This document shows positions 37,106 through 48,200 of a stretch of 64,000 bases of DNA, one piece after another. The position numbers and the translations under genes were made by a program. The stretch is taken from NCBI RefSeq assembly GCF_002705925.1, contig NZ_NKRE01000001.1:1888967-1952966 (forward strand), in the 5' to 3' direction. Numbering within the stretch: the stretch's first letter is position 1; the number at the start of each line of letters is the position of its first letter. The notes beneath the pieces are model-generated. The model ran no database searches. It saw only the letters and a list, made by a program, of their open reading frames with translations, and was not told the DNA's origin. The stretch is from Mycobacterium ostraviense. Lineage in GTDB: Bacteria; Actinomycetota; Actinomycetes; Mycobacteriales; Mycobacteriaceae.

Positions 37106-37711
37106 TCAAGAATGCAAACACGCGGGCCCATCGGGGGATTCACGTTCCGCTGATGAGCGCCCGAATTTTCTCCTTTGGTCCTGATCTTCGGTAACGGCTT
37201 GGCCGTACGTCGCCAACCGATCGAGGAGGGGCCGGAGATAGACCCGGAGTGGTTGGAACTCTGCGGGCAAAGTAATCCGCGGATCGATATCAAGGATGCC
37301 CTGGGCCAAGAACCACCTTTGTTTGATGTCGGAGTCGGGAATTTCCACACTCGCGGTCCGGATGACTGCGTCATTGACTAGCAAGATATCGAGATCCAGG
37401 GTACGGGAGGAGTATTTATCGACGGTCCACACTCACTCGGCCCAGTTTGGCTTCGATGGAGTTAGCTCGGAAACGGCTACCAACGGGCGAGGAGCGATGA
37501 CCGCTACGCTAAGTCCCTTCGATTCGAGGTCACACAGACGTTGCCTGGTGGGAACTGTATCGCGGGGGACGCCGGTCCGTGAGTTGACCGGATTGTCGGC
37601 GGCGGCTGAATTCAGTCCAACGCCCCAGCGGTGCGGCCGGTCAGTGTACGACTCGAAGTGGGCGGCGACGAGTCCACCGTCGAAATAGTCAAGCCGCGAC
37701 AACTTCTTCAC
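37106..37711 (-). pseudogene. FolK-like fragment, interrupted by a stop
   Basis: The minus frame from 37432 encodes YSSRTLDLDILLVNDAV, an IPDSDIKQRWFLAQGILDID segment and ITLP, which matches the C-terminal half of pterin pyrophosphokinase (FolK: R-T-L-D-L-D-I-L-L, I-P-H-P, R-x-F-V-L). The same frame upstream (37711 to 37433) is open but stops at TGA directly before it and lacks the FolK N-terminal GSNLG motif. I read it as a decayed or chimeric FolK-type gene. Composition is less GC-rich than its neighbours. A true folK should exist elsewhere. Confidence 0.45.
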
Positions 37712-37819
37712 GCGAGAATTCGACCCGCACCGCGATCTGCCGATTCAGCGACCGCCCATGGGCATCGGCTGGGGGTACCGCAGCGCGGTGCGCCCGCGTC
37801 GCCGTGGTAAGTGTCGTTG

Positions 37820-38863
37820 ATGCGAATCGGCATCGCCCTGGACTACTCGGGCGGCTTTCACGAAGCCGTCGACCGGGTCGTCGAACTGGAGAAGTCCGGC
37901 ATCGACATCGCAGTGGTGGCCGAGGCGTATGGCTTTGACGCCGTCAGCCACCTGGGGTACCTGGCGGCCAGGACAACCCGCGTGGAATTGGCCTCCGGGG
38001 TACTTCCGATCTACATCCGCACGCCGTCGCTGCTGGCGATGACCGCCGCCGGCCTGGACTTCGTGTCCCGCGGGCGCTTCCACCTCGGAATCGGCACGTC
38101 CGGACCGCAAGTGATCGAGGGCTTCCATGGCGTCGAATTCGACGCCCCGATAGGCCGTACCCGCGAGGTGGTGGAAATCTGCCGGCGGATCTGGCGCCGA
38201 GAGCGGCTGCACTACACCGGCAAGCACTACCAGATCCCGCTGCCCGCCGATCGCGGAACAGGTTTGGGTAAAGCCCTGCAGCTCATCAATCATCCTGTGC
38301 GGGAACGCATTCCGATATCGATCGCCGCGCTGGGACCCAAGAACGTCGAACTGACCGCGGAGATCGCGGAGGGCTGGCAGCCGGTGTTCTTTTATCCGGA
38401 GAAGGCTCGCGGGGTCTGGGGAGAAGCGCTGGCCGCCGGTACCGCCAACCGAGATCCCGCGATGGGCCCATTGGACGTGATGGTCGGCGCCTCGCTGGCA
38501 ATCGGGGAGGATGTCGAGGAGCGGTTGGGCTGGACCAAACCGCAATTGGCCCTCTATATCGGCGGCATGGGCGCCAAAGGCCGCAACTTCTACCACGGCC
38601 TGGCCACCCGCTACGGCTTCGGGGCGGTCGCAGACCGGATCCAGGAGCTGTATCTGGCCGGCCGCAAACGAGAGGCGATCGACGCGGTTCCCGACGAGCT
38701 GGTGCGCGGGATCTCGCTGATCGGGCCGCGGGGCCACGTCGCCGAACGACTGGCCGCCTTCGCCGACGCCGGTGTCACCACGCTGTTGGTCCGACCGGTG
38801 ACCGGCGATTCCGGTGAGGCGGTGCGCTATGTCGAGGATCTGCTACGCCTGCGTCCCTCCTGA
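37820..38863 (+). CDS. Luciferase-like F420-dependent oxidoreductase
   Basis: LLM-family (beta/alpha) barrel protein of 347 residues, related to Rv3520c of M. tuberculosis. Motifs: MRIGIALDYSGGFHEAVDRV start, VVAEAYGFDAVSHLGYLAAR, GVLPIYIRTPSLLAMTAAGL, GRFHLGIGTSGPQVIEGFHG, and PISIAALGPKNVELTAEIAE. In mycobacteria this group uses coenzyme F420. The substrate is unknown. The ATG at 37820 has GGTAAG eight bases before; a GTG at 37811 is the alternative. Its place here, between debris and the Rv3439c-like gene, differs from M. tuberculosis. Confidence 0.86.
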   Translation: MRIGIALDYSGGFHEAVDRVVELEKSGIDIAVVAEAYGFDAVSHLGYLAARTTRVELASGVLPIYIRTPSLLAMTAAGLDFVSRGRFHLGIGTSGPQVIEGFHGVEFDAPIGRTREVVEICRRIWRRERLHYTGKHYQIPLPADRGTGLGKALQLINHPVRERIPISIAALGPKNVELTAEIAEGWQPVFFYPEKARGVWGEALAAGTANRDPAMGPLDVMVGASLAIGEDVEERLGWTKPQLALYIGGMGAKGRNFYHGLATRYGFGAVADRIQELYLAGRKREAIDAVPDELVRGISLIGPRGHVAERLAAFADAGVTTLLVRPVTGDSGEAVRYVEDLLRLRPS

Positions 38864-38868
38864 TCCGG

Positions 38869-40242
38869 TCACTGCCCGGCCTTCGGAAGCTCGTCCGCGG
38901 CGATCTCGCAGGGGGTCGACCCCGTCGTGGCCGGCTGGGGCGACTCGTTCACCGGAGCCGACGCAGGCGGTGGTCCGCTGGGCGGTGGTTCAGTCACCGG
39001 CGGCCCGGCAGCCTGCGGTTCAGCGTCCGGCGGCGTATCGATAGCCGGCGGTTCGGCGCCGGACGGTGGTCGCGCGACCGGTTTTGCAGCCGCGGCGCCG
39101 GCGGTCTCGGTGCCAGACCCAGGCTCGTCAGCCTCTTTGGCGTCGGCTATCTTTACCGCCTCGTGGGGTCCGGCATCGTCGGCGACGTCGTCACCCAGGG
39201 GATCGTCGCGCACGGCCGGACTCTGCGAAACCAACGGGTCGGCAAGCGGTCCGGTCCCCGCCTCCAGCAGGTCCGCCATCGCGTCGACAATTCGGCCGGC
39301 GAGCTCACCCAGCCCGCCGGCTCCCCCGATTCCGCCCGAACCGCCGAGCGGAGCCGCCGCACCATCGCCCATCGCGGCTCCCAGTCCCGCCGGCGTCGGC
39401 GCGGTGGTCGGGGCCGCGAGGGTCGCCGGCGCAACCGCAGTCTGAGCCGGCCCTGGGTCCGACGGCACGATGTCCAGCACGCCCGCGGCGGGTATGGCTG
39501 CCGCTTTCGGCGCGGTCGGCCACGCGGACCGGCCGGGGCGCCAGCCGGGGCCGAGGTCCCCGGCAATCTCGAAGCACGCCCGCGGCGCGGCGGCCAGCCG
39601 GTCGGTGACCATGTCGTAGGACGCCGTCACCCCGGCCAGCGTCGAACGCATCGCAGTCAGCCAGTCGCCGCGAATGTCGTTGTCTACATAAGGCATTACC
39701 TGGCCGCGAACCACCTCCTCGGCCGTAGGCTGGTCTCCCGCTCCGGTCAGCACCGTACCGGCCGCGGCCGACCACAGCAGCCGCTGTACGAGAGTGCGAT
39801 CGTCGATGGCGATGGCCGTAGCCACCTTGGCGTCGATCAGCTGCCACAGGTTGTCGCGCAGCGACTCGCAGCGCTGCGCGGCCGCGCGCACCTCGGTGGC
39901 CAGCGTGGTTGCGCCGTCGCAATGCCGCTGCAGAAAGCGAACGGCGGCGTCGGCTCCCGGGCCCGTCCAGGCGGCCGCCAGCTCGAGCACCTGCGCACGC
40001 TGTATCCGCAACGCTTCGGTGATCGCTGCATCCGCAGCCCGCAGCTGCGCGCAGTCGGAGTCCAGCGCGTGCAGGTCGAGCCCCTCTTCGCTGTCGTACC
40101 AGTCGCTGAGCTGGGCGGGACGTGATGTCAGGTCCGGGTGGTGGTAGCCAAGCCGCTGGCAGGCCAGCAGGTAGGTCTCGGTTCGCTCGACCGCGGGCCG
40201 GCCTTCCGCGAGGCGTTCGGCGACGTCCAGCCGATCGGCCAT
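38869..40242 (-). CDS. Rv3439c-like WxG-type protein, candidate ESX substrate
   Basis: Protein of 457 residues. The N-terminal ~200 residues are helical and carry a WTGPGADAAVRFLQRH turn, which fits a WXG/LXG-type helical hairpin. The middle is Ala/Gly-rich, including GGSGGIGGAGGLGELAGRI. The C-terminal ~120 residues are Pro/Ala/Glu-rich and probably unstructured. No signal peptide is present. It begins two bases after the small Rv3440c-like gene, whose product has a YxxxD signal. The pair resembles ESX-secreted partners such as EspC with EspA, and ESX-4 genes lie 3 kb away. Secretion is inferred. Confidence 0.75.
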   Translation of the reverse strand: MADRLDVAERLAEGRPAVERTETYLLACQRLGYHHPDLTSRPAQLSDWYDSEEGLDLHALDSDCAQLRAADAAITEALRIQRAQVLELAAAWTGPGADAAVRFLQRHCDGATTLATEVRAAAQRCESLRDNLWQLIDAKVATAIAIDDRTLVQRLLWSAAAGTVLTGAGDQPTAEEVVRGQVMPYVDNDIRGDWLTAMRSTLAGVTASYDMVTDRLAAAPRACFEIAGDLGPGWRPGRSAWPTAPKAAAIPAAGVLDIVPSDPGPAQTAVAPATLAAPTTAPTPAGLGAAMGDGAAAPLGGSGGIGGAGGLGELAGRIVDAMADLLEAGTGPLADPLVSQSPAVRDDPLGDDVADDAGPHEAVKIADAKEADEPGSGTETAGAAAAKPVARPPSGAEPPAIDTPPDAEPQAAGPPVTEPPPSGPPPASAPVNESPQPATTGSTPCEIAADELPKAGQ

Positions 40243-40244
40243 GA

Positions 40245-40565
40245 TCAGGCGATCCGGCCGGCGGCGAACAGATCGGCATCGGCATAGCGCTGGGCGCCGG
40301 CCCGCAGCGCGACTGCGATCTCGGCGGCAGCACGCGACCATTGCGACAACTCGGCAGCCAGCCGGTCCAGGCCCGCACGCAACGCCTCGCCTCGCTGCGA
40401 GTGCGCCCGGCCGGCGCGAGCACCGCCAAAAGTCAACCGGGACAAAAGGTTTGTTGCTGCGTCGTTGACAAGCTCGGCTGCGGCGCTGATTTTGTCGGCG
40501 ACCGCAAGCACCGCCGTCACGTCAATAGCGCTGCCGGCGTTGTTCTTTCCATGATCGAGTCTCAT
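40245..40565 (-). CDS. Rv3440c-like small helical protein with YxxxD signal
   Basis: 106-residue helical protein beginning MRLDHGKNNAGSAIDVTAVL. Two long helices are broken by FGGARAGRAHSQRG, and after LSQWSRAAAEIAVALRAGAQ comes YADAD, fitting the YxxxD/E type VII secretion signal. The organisation resembles EspC/DUF2580 proteins. It lies directly upstream of the larger WTG-motif protein and downstream of glmM. A longer frame to 40631 would overlap glmM. Confidence 0.72.
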   Translation of the reverse strand: MRLDHGKNNAGSAIDVTAVLAVADKISAAAELVNDAATNLLSRLTFGGARAGRAHSQRGEALRAGLDRLAAELSQWSRAAAEIAVALRAGAQRYADADLFAAGRIA

Positions 40566-40608
40566 GCATTGTTCGACGCCGGATACGGCGCCCAGGTTCC
40601 GCCCAAAT

Positions 40609-41946
40609 TCAGCGCGCAGCGCTGACCGCATCGGCGACGCTGGCCGCCAACCGCCGGGCGACGTCCTCGTCGGCCGCCTCCACCATGACGCGGATCATCG
40701 GCTCGGTTCCAGAGGGACGCAACAGGATTCGACCCGTGTCGCCCAGTTCTGCGGCAGCCCGGTCGACGGCCGTCTGGACCGACGGCGCCGCGGCCGCGGT
40801 GGCCTTGTCGGCAACCTCAACGTTGATCAGTACCTGGGGCAACGTCTGCATCGCCGACGCCAGGGAGGCGAGCGACGAGCCGGTCTGCACCATGCGGGTC
40901 ATCAGCCGCAGCCCGGTGACGATGCCGTCTCCGGTTGATCCCAGCGCCGGCATCACGATATGGCCGGATTGCTCACCGCCCAGGCTGTAGTCGCCGGCGC
41001 GCAATTCCTCGAGGACGTAACGGTCACCGACCGCGGTGCTGCGCACGGTGACGCCGGCAGCGCGCATGGCCAGATGCAGGCCGAGGTTGCTCATCACGGT
41101 GGTCACCAACGTGTCGGCGGTCAATTCGCCGGCTTCCCGCATGGCCAGCGCCAGCACCACCATGATGGCGTCGCCGTCGACGAACTCACCATTGGCGTCG
41201 ACGGCCAGGCAGCGGTCGGCATCTCCGTCGTGCGCCAAACCCAGGTCGGCGCGATGCGCAATGACGGCCGCCCGCAGACAATCCAGGTCCGTTGATCCGC
41301 AGGCGTCGTTGATGTTGACTCCGTTGGGCTCGGCGTTGATCGCGATGACCGTGGCCCCGGCGGCGCGATACGCGCGCGGCGCCACCGCCGACGCGGCGCC
41401 GTGGGCACAATCGACGACCACGGTCAGCCCATCCAGCCGGGTGGTGCAGGCCTTGCTCACCTGGCGCAGGTAGCGTTCCGCCGCATCTTCGGCGTCGACG
41501 ACGCGGCCGATCTGCGCACCCACTGGGCGCAACCCGGGACCTGACGCGACCAGGTTCTCGAGCTGATCCTCGGTGTGGTCGTCCAATTTCTGGCCGCCGG
41601 CGCCGAAGATCTTGATGCCGTTGTCGGGCATCGGGTTGTGCGACGCCGAGATCATCACCCCGAAGTCGGCGTCGTAGGCACTGGTCAGGTAGGCCACCGC
41701 CGGTGTCGGAAGCACCCCGACCCGCAGCGTATCGATACCCTCACTGGTCAGCCCGGCGATCACGGCGGCCTCGAGCATTTCGCCGCTGGCCCGCGGATCA
41801 CGACCCACCACGGCGACCCGCCGGCCCGGTCCGTCCGGACGGGCCAAGAGCCGGGCCGCGGCGGCGCCCAGGGCCAGGGCCAACTCGGCGGTCAGCTCGC
41901 GGTTGGCGACCCCGCGCACACCGTCGGTGCCAAATAGTCGACCCAT
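40609..41946 (-). CDS. glmM: Phosphoglucosamine mutase
   Basis: 445-residue enzyme converting glucosamine-6-P to glucosamine-1-P for UDP-GlcNAc. [20 protein letters not shown] start, phospho-serine in [20 protein letters not shown], metal loop [14 protein letters not shown], sugar-binding GGEQSGHIV, and phosphate-binding [18 protein letters not shown]. The ATG at 41946 gives the standard N-terminus; the longer frame is read-through. Called mrsA in M. tuberculosis (Rv3441c). Confidence 0.97.
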   Translation of the reverse strand: MGRLFGTDGVRGVANRELTAELALALGAAAARLLARPDGPGRRVAVVGRDPRASGEMLEAAVIAGLTSEGIDTLRVGVLPTPAVAYLTSAYDADFGVMISASHNPMPDNGIKIFGAGGQKLDDHTEDQLENLVASGPGLRPVGAQIGRVVDAEDAAERYLRQVSKACTTRLDGLTVVVDCAHGAASAVAPRAYRAAGATVIAINAEPNGVNINDACGSTDLDCLRAAVIAHRADLGLAHDGDADRCLAVDANGEFVDGDAIMVVLALAMREAGELTADTLVTTVMSNLGLHLAMRAAGVTVRSTAVGDRYVLEELRAGDYSLGGEQSGHIVMPALGSTGDGIVTGLRLMTRMVQTGSSLASLASAMQTLPQVLINVEVADKATAAAAPSVQTAVDRAAAELGDTGRILLRPSGTEPMIRVMVEAADEDVARRLAASVADAVSAAR

Positions 41947-42084
41947 GCGGACAAACCTCTCACAGTTGACGTCTTGCACCCAAAGGTGCCCATTTCTTTG
42001 TCGCCGAAACCGTGCCCGCGGGTACGCCGACACGCCGCACACGATGCATGAAAGGCACGGTTGCGGCCAGAAAGTGATGTTCGA

Positions 42085-42537
42085 TCAGCGCTTGCTGTAC
42101 TGAGGCGCCTTGCGGGCCTTCTTCAGCCCGTACTTCTTGCGCTCGGTGGCACGCGGGTCGCGGGTGAGGAACCCGGCCTTCTTCAGCGGGGGCCGGTCCT
42201 CCGGGTTGGCCAGGATCAGCGCGCGGGCTATGCCCAGGCGCAACGCCCCGGCTTGGCCCGACGGGCCGCCGCCGTTGAGGTGGGCGAAGATGTCGTAGTT
42301 TTCCACCCGGTCGACCGTGACCAACGGAGCCTTGATGAGCTGCTGGTGCACCTTATTGGGGAAGTAGTCCTCCAGGGTGCGGCCGTTGAGGTCGAACTTT
42401 CCGGTGCCGGGCACCAGACGCACCCGTACCACGGCTTCCTTGCGGCGCCCGACGGTCTGGACGGGCCGTTCGAACACGAACGATTCGTGCTGGACTGGCT
42501 GGCTCTCGACGGCGGGAGCCTCGCTGACTTCGGTCAC
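42085..42537 (-). CDS. rpsI: 30S ribosomal protein S9
   Basis: 150 residues. An actinobacterial N-terminal extension ([20 protein letters not shown]) precedes the S9 core [19 protein letters not shown]. The C-terminal tail [12 protein letters not shown] reaches the ribosomal P site. The GTG start overlaps the rplM stop (GTGA), so the two are coupled. Confidence 0.97.
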   Translation of the reverse strand: MTEVSEAPAVESQPVQHESFVFERPVQTVGRRKEAVVRVRLVPGTGKFDLNGRTLEDYFPNKVHQQLIKAPLVTVDRVENYDIFAHLNGGGPSGQAGALRLGIARALILANPEDRPPLKKAGFLTRDPRATERKKYGLKKARKAPQYSKR

Positions 42538-42977
42538 TGCGCCACCTGCTTGATCTCGAACGGAACCGGCTGCTGCGCGGTGTGGGGATGCTCCGGCCCG
42601 GCGTAGACGCGCAACTTGCGCTGGATCTGACGGCTCAGCTTGTTCTTGGGCAGCATCCCGACGATCGCCTTTTCCACCACACGATCCGGGTGCTTTTGCA
42701 TCAGCTCGCCGATGGTGCGCTTGCGCAGGCCGCCGGGATATCCCGAGTGGCGGTAAGCCATCTTGTGGCGCAGTTTGTCGCCGCTGATGGCGACCTTGTC
42801 GGCGTTGACGATGATGACGAAGTCGCCACCGTCGACGTTGGGCGCGAACGTCGGCTTGTGCTTGCCGCGCAGCAGGTTGGCCGCTGCGACGGCAAGGCGG
42901 CCAAGCACCACGTCCGTGGCGTCGATGACATACCACGACCTCGTGGTGTCACCCGCCTTGGGCGCGTATGTAGGCAC
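42534..42977 (-). CDS. rplM: 50S ribosomal protein L13
   Basis: 147 residues, as in M. tuberculosis. Core motifs: [60 protein letters not shown] and [20 protein letters not shown]. Start GTG at 42977. It is the first gene of the rplM-rpsI pair, separated from esxT by a strong terminator. Confidence 0.97.
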   Translation of the reverse strand: MPTYAPKAGDTTRSWYVIDATDVVLGRLAVAAANLLRGKHKPTFAPNVDGGDFVIIVNADKVAISGDKLRHKMAYRHSGYPGGLRKRTIGELMQKHPDRVVEKAIVGMLPKNKLSRQIQRKLRVYAGPEHPHTAQQPVPFEIKQVAQ

Positions 42978-43181
42978 AGCGCTTACCACACTTTCTCTCG
43001 GGCGGATCCCGGTGCGACCCGGGTGCCGGTCAGGTGGGCCTGGTGGGTCCAAGGGGGCTAGTCCTCGGCGACCGACATTGACCCGAGGCCCCGGCGTACC
43101 GCACGCCAACGGAGCAGCTTACCGACGGCCATCCCCGCAGGTCAAAATCACCGCAGGTCAAACATCGTCGATGACGATCAC

Positions 43182-43220
43182 TGTGCGGTCCCGACGGCTC
43201 TCCTCCGTCGGGACCGCACA
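43182..43220 (-). terminator. Terminator downstream of esxT
   Basis: A perfect 16-bp stem TGTGCGGTCCCGACGG / CCGTCGGGACCGCACA with a 7-base loop stands between the esxT stop and the rplM start, insulating the ESX-4 operon from the ribosomal operon. No long T run follows, as usual in mycobacteria. Confidence 0.85.
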
Positions 43221-43271
43221 GAGTTCAATGTGGCATGGCTAATCGCCACACCGGTGTCCCATCAGAGCGGC

Positions 43272-43574
43272 TCAACGCCCCCAAATCCCGGCTGCCCGTC
43301 GGTCGGCGTGCGCCACCTCCTCGGCGCCGTCGCGGACCGCATTTCCCAAGTCGACCAGGATCTCGTTGAGGGCGCTGGCCGCTTGATGCCACCTGAGTTG
43401 CTCGAGTTGGTATGCCGCCGCCGCTTCCCGAGTCCAGAGTTGCTGCAACGGAGCGATGTGGGATCTCAGCTCCTGCAGCGCGGCGTTGAAACGCGCCGAG
43501 GTGGTGTGGATCTCCTGACGAACGCCGTATTCGATGGCATCGAAGTTGTACGACAAGGCGGGGTCTGTGGTCAT
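43272..43574 (-). CDS. esxT: ESX-4 WXG100-family protein EsxT
   Basis: 100-residue helical hairpin protein: MTTDPALSYNFDAIEYGVRQ start, and a turn that reads LWTREAAAAY in place of the WXG motif, as in M. tuberculosis EsxT. The late helix has VAHADRRAAGIW. It forms the ESX-4 substrate pair with EsxU, 22 bases upstream. The ATG at 43574 sets the family length. Confidence 0.95.
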   Translation of the reverse strand: MTTDPALSYNFDAIEYGVRQEIHTTSARFNAALQELRSHIAPLQQLWTREAAAAYQLEQLRWHQAASALNEILVDLGNAVRDGAEEVAHADRRAAGIWGR

Positions 43575-43596
43575 AATCCGAGGCTGATCCTGTCGA

Positions 43597-43911
43597 TCAC
43601 AAAGTTCCGCCGGCGGCGGCGATGTGGTGGGCATGGTTTTGACCGGCCTCGTGCAGCATGGCCTCGTTGTGCCGGATGGTTTCGGCGATCGCATGCAGCA
43701 CGTGGTACAGCCGCGTCGACTCGGCGTTCCAGCGATCCACCACGTCTTTGAATCGCGCGGCCGCCAGCCCGCCCCAGACCGACGGCGGCACGCTGCTCAT
43801 GCGGCCGATGAAGGCCTGCAGCATCGCCCGGATTTCCTCGTTGCGCGCGTCGGTCGTGGCCGCGACCGACCGCATCAGGTCGAAATCGGCACTCAGTGCG
43901 TTAGGGCTCAC
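43597..43911 (-). CDS. esxU: ESX-4 WXG100-family protein EsxU
   Basis: 104-residue WXG100 protein with a [15 protein letters not shown] turn between two helices. Probable partner of EsxT and substrate of the ESX-4 secretion machine encoded next to it. The start is ATG at 43911, with GAAGGGAAA-type purine-rich DNA upstream. Confidence 0.95.
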   Translation of the reverse strand: MSPNALSADFDLMRSVAATTDARNEEIRAMLQAFIGRMSSVPPSVWGGLAAARFKDVVDRWNAESTRLYHVLHAIAETIRHNEAMLHEAGQNHAHHIAAAGGTL

Positions 43912-43986
43912 CTGTTTCCCTTCCAGTTGTTGACACCAAGTACGACTACGGGCGACCCGATTCGGTTCCCTTCAAATTTCCCCGGC

Positions 43987-45216
43987 TCAGCCGACCGCAT
44001 GCGCCGACTGCACGGCGCGTTCACAGACGTCGCGGACGGCGTCCTGCGCACCGGGCCTGCTCTGGCATCCGACGCTGATCCGGACCCCGCCGTCGAGCAA
44101 CACCGTCCACCACACGTCATGTCCGGCGCGCAGCTCGCGGTAGGTCACCGCGGGCCGGCCGGCGCTCACGGCGGACGGGTTGAAGTCGACGAACACCCCG
44201 GCTGGTTCCGCGTCGACGGCCCGTCGCAACCGTTCGACGGTCTGCGTCAGCGTTTCCCCGGGCACCTGCGATTGGGTGATGTGCAACGCCACCTCGGGAT
44301 CTGTCGGCGACGTGAGCTGTACTCGAGCCGAACCCGGCCCGCCGATCACCCGCTGCGTGGGCCAGCCGGCGGGAACCGTGAGCGCGACGCGGCCCTCCAC
44401 CAGAAACGTCGTCGGCGCCACCGGCACCGCCGTGGCACCGTGACGCGCCGTTGCGGCCACCACCAGCACCGACAGGACGACGCCGGCGGCCGCTAGCCCC
44501 GCGAGCCTGCCGGCGCGGGCTCCACGCTCCACGCGCGGGGACCCCCCCGAGGACCCCGGCGGCTCCTCCGGCGCGTCCTGCGCCAGCTGCGACAGTCGAG
44601 CATCGTCGACCTCGGCGACGGCTTGGCGGCCCGGCAGCGCACCCGCGATCGCCGTCGCGAGCGCTGCCGCTCCCGCGACGGTGCCCGGCACGTCGATGAC
44701 CACCGCGGCCCCGGTGCCCCGGGTCATGCCGGCGACGACCCCGACGATCTCGTCGGCCACCACCTGAGCCGTCGCCAGGCGCGGCACGGCCGTCATCACG
44801 TCGGAGTCGACGACCGCCACCAACCGATCCGCGATCTCCACCACGACGGCTTCCGCGGCGGGCCCAGCGGCGGCCCCAGCGGCGGCTCGGGTGAGCAGCC
44901 ACGACCGCGGCCGCACCACCAGGTCACCGCCAGCCACCGCCCGGGCTGCCCTGGTGACCACACCCACCCGCGCCACCGGCCACCACGACGGATGCACGAC
45001 GACCATGCCGTCGCCGTGGTCGCGCGCCAGGCTGCGCAACGTAGCCGACCACAGCGCCGCGACGGCTACCGGCCGCTCATCGACCAGCGCCACCGGGTCG
45101 TCGATCGCATCCAGGGCAGCCGCGCGCACTTCGGTGTCGGCAACAACGCCTGCGTCACAACAGAGTCGGCGGATCGCGCCGGGGCCGGCCTCGATCACCA
45201 CGGGATGCGTGCTCAT
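43987..45216 (-). CDS. Type VII secretion-associated protein (Rv3446c-like)
   Basis: 409 residues. An ASKHA-like or chaperone-type N-terminal half ([40 protein letters not shown]) is followed by one transmembrane segment ([20 protein letters not shown], about residue 245) and an extracytoplasmic domain with [20 protein letters not shown]. It belongs to the ESX-4-linked family found between esxU and eccC4. Its ATG overlaps the eccC4 stop. Its role is unknown; assembly or substrate handling is likely. Confidence 0.87.
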   Translation of the reverse strand: MSTHPVVIEAGPGAIRRLCCDAGVVADTEVRAAALDAIDDPVALVDERPVAVAALWSATLRSLARDHGDGMVVVHPSWWPVARVGVVTRAARAVAGGDLVVRPRSWLLTRAAAGAAAGPAAEAVVVEIADRLVAVVDSDVMTAVPRLATAQVVADEIVGVVAGMTRGTGAAVVIDVPGTVAGAAALATAIAGALPGRQAVAEVDDARLSQLAQDAPEEPPGSSGGSPRVERGARAGRLAGLAAAGVVLSVLVVAATARHGATAVPVAPTTFLVEGRVALTVPAGWPTQRVIGGPGSARVQLTSPTDPEVALHITQSQVPGETLTQTVERLRRAVDAEPAGVFVDFNPSAVSAGRPAVTYRELRAGHDVWWTVLLDGGVRISVGCQSRPGAQDAVRDVCERAVQSAHAVG

Positions 45217-48200
45217 GGCGGCGGACTCCACGCCACCTGGACCCGTCGCTCGTCGCCGGTTCGGCTGATCAGGACACCGCGGCCCGCGGGCAACGGGCCC
45301 GGGCGGCTCGAGCCGAACAACGCGCCTTCGTCGGGACGTCCGCTCATCATCAGCGCCATGCAGCCGAAGTCACGCAGACCCGCCAGCAGTGGCTCGAACA
45401 TGGCTCGTGCGGCTCCGCCGCTGCGCCGCGCAATCACCAGGTGTAGTCCGAGATCCGTTGCATGCGGCAGGTATTCGAGCAGAGCCAGCAGTGGGTTACC
45501 CGCGGTTGTGGCGACCAGGTCGTAGTCGTCGACCACCAGATAGATGTCCGGCCCCGCCCACCAGGACCTGGTACGCAACTGCGCCTGGCTCACATCGGCG
45601 GGGGGCATTCGGTGCTGCAGCAGCGATGCCACGCCCGGCAGCATCGCATCCAATGCCGGCACCGACATGGCATAGCCGCCAAGGTGCTCCGACTCGACAA
45701 CACTGAGCAGGGCGCGCCGAAAGTCGACGATGAAGAGCCGGGCCTGGGCAGGGGTTCTGCCCCGGATGATCTCCCGGCACAGCAGGCGGAGCGTTGCCGA
45801 CTTCCCGCACTCGTTGTCTCCGAGAATCACCAGATGGGATTGGTGTTCGAAATCGACTGCAGCGGGCTGCAGTTCGCGCTCCTCGAGACCGATCAGGATG
45901 TGCTGGTCGTCCGCGAGGCGCAGCACGCTGTCGTAGTCCACCCACGCGGGCAGCAACGGTATCGGCGGCGCCACAGCGTCACCCCGGCGCCACATATCAA
46001 CCCCGTTCGGCCCCGGCAGGGCAACCATCATGTGCGAACCGTCGGGCGCAAGGCCGCGTCCCGGCCGGTCGCGGGGTACCTGCTGCGCCTGCCTGCGGTC
46101 CACGTCGGAATCGGCGGGCTCGCCGAGACGCAGCTCGATCCGGGTGCCGATTTGGTCCTTGAGCGACGGTCTGATCTCCGCCCATCGCGACGCTGACACC
46201 ATCACGTGAATCCCGAATGAAAGACCTTGTGCCGCAAGCGCGGTGATCGGGTCCTCCAGTTCGCCGAATTCATGGCGCACCGTTGCCCAACCGTCGACCA
46301 CCAAAAACACGTCAGCGGGCCGTCCGCAGCTCCCGTCTTGCTCGCATCCCAATGACTCCCGCGACCGCAGCACCGACTCCAGCTCGGCGACAATGCGCCA
46401 GACCAACTCCGGCTCCGACCGTCCGGCGAGCGCCCCCACATGCGGCAGCTCGCGGATCGCTCCCAGGGCACCGCCACCGAAGTCCAGGCAGTAGAACTGG
46501 ACCCGGCCCGCATCGTGGGTCGCCGCCAATGCGGTGATCAGCGTGCACAAGGCGGTCGACTTGCCCGATCGGGTCGCCCCCACGACCCCGACATGGCCTG
46601 CGGCCGCGGACAAGTCGACAGTCAGCGGCGAGCGGGATTGGTGAAACGGCCGGTCCACGATCCCGATCGGCACCGTCAGTTCGCGCCGCGCATCGCCGGC
46701 CAACAGGGCATCCAGCGCCGGCGCCGCCTGCAGCGGCGGTAACCAGACCCGGTGTGCGGGTGGACCGTGACCGGCCAATCGGTCCAACATCGCATGCAAC
46801 ACGCTGCGCGCGGGCTCGGCACTCGCCTCGGCGGCACCCGTGACCGGCCCCGCATACTCCGACGTGAACAGCCGCACCTCCTGCGGCAGTGCCGATCGAG
46901 CCGCAGCCGCGGACGGCGGCAGCAGTCCCGAAACGAACGCGGTCTGGAACCGGGTCAGCCCCCCGGTGGCCGTGAACAGCCAGCCGGCACCCGGAGTGTT
47001 GGGCAACTCGTAGGCGTCTAGTGTTCCCAAGACGGCCCGTGAGTCGCTGGGGGACAACGTCTTCAGGCACACCCGGTAGGACAGGTGGGCTTCCAGTCCA
47101 CGCAGCCTGCCCTCGTCAAGCCGCTGACTGGCGAGCAACAGATGCATCCCCAGCGAGCGGCCGAGCCGGCCGATCGCGACGAATACCTCGGCGAAATCGG
47201 GGTGCTGGCTCAGCAATTCGGAGAACTCGTCGACGATGATGAACAGTGTCGGCAGCGCGACCAGTCGAGCGCCGCCGCGACGCGCATGCTCATAAGCTGC
47301 CACGCTGACAAAGTTGCCGGCCGTCCGCAGCAACTGTTGCCGACGGTTCATCTCGCCGGCCAGGGCCTCGTGCATCCGGGCGACCAGCGGCGCCTCATCG
47401 GACAGATTGGTGATGACCGCGGCTACATGCGGCGATCGGGCCAGGTCGAGAAACGTTGCTCCGCCTTTGAAATCGATCAGCAACAGATTGAGCACCTCGG
47501 GGCCATTGCGCGCCATCATGCCCAGCGCGACGGTGCGCAACAATTCCGACTTCCCCGACCCGGTGGCGCCGACACAGAGGCCGTGCGGTCCCATGCCGTT
47601 TTCGGCGGGTTCCTTGATATCCAGTTCGACGGGCGTGCCGTCGACTCCGGTTCCGATCGGCGCGCGGAGCCGGTCTCCGGTGTTCTGGTTGCGCCACCGG
47701 GCAGCCAGGTCGAGGGCATCGACCTCACCGATGCCGAGCAGGTTGGCCCACCCTGAGCCGACGGTATTGCGGTCGGCTCGGTCGCCGGCCCGGTACGCCG
47801 CCAGCAGCCGAGCGCATACCAGCGCGTCGACGGACTCCATCCGGTCGGTACGGGCGAGCGTCTCGGCCTCGCCGCCATGCCGGATCACCACTGCCGAACC
47901 GTCACCGCAACGGCCGACCGCGAGGATCATCGCACCGGCGAGCGAGGCGCATGCGGGTTCGTCGGTGTCGACGATCACCACGGTCGGCAGCGCGGCACCG
48001 CTGAGCGAGGCGTGTGCGGCCGCCCACGTGGTATATACCATCCGAGCCGGGCCCAGCGCGTCGACACAACGTTGGTGTTGGTTGTGCGGCAACCACTTCA
48101 GCCAGTCCCAGTGGCGGCGATTCCGGTCGCTGGCCACCGCTGCGATCGACACCTGATCCGGCGGGTGCAGCACCGCGAGTTGACAGACCATCGCGCGGAT

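Noticed and set aside
37433..37435. TGA inside the FolK-like frame as a possible selenocysteine codon
   Set aside because: No SECIS-like structure or selenoprotein machinery is visible, and the N-terminal FolK domain is missing; decay is simpler.
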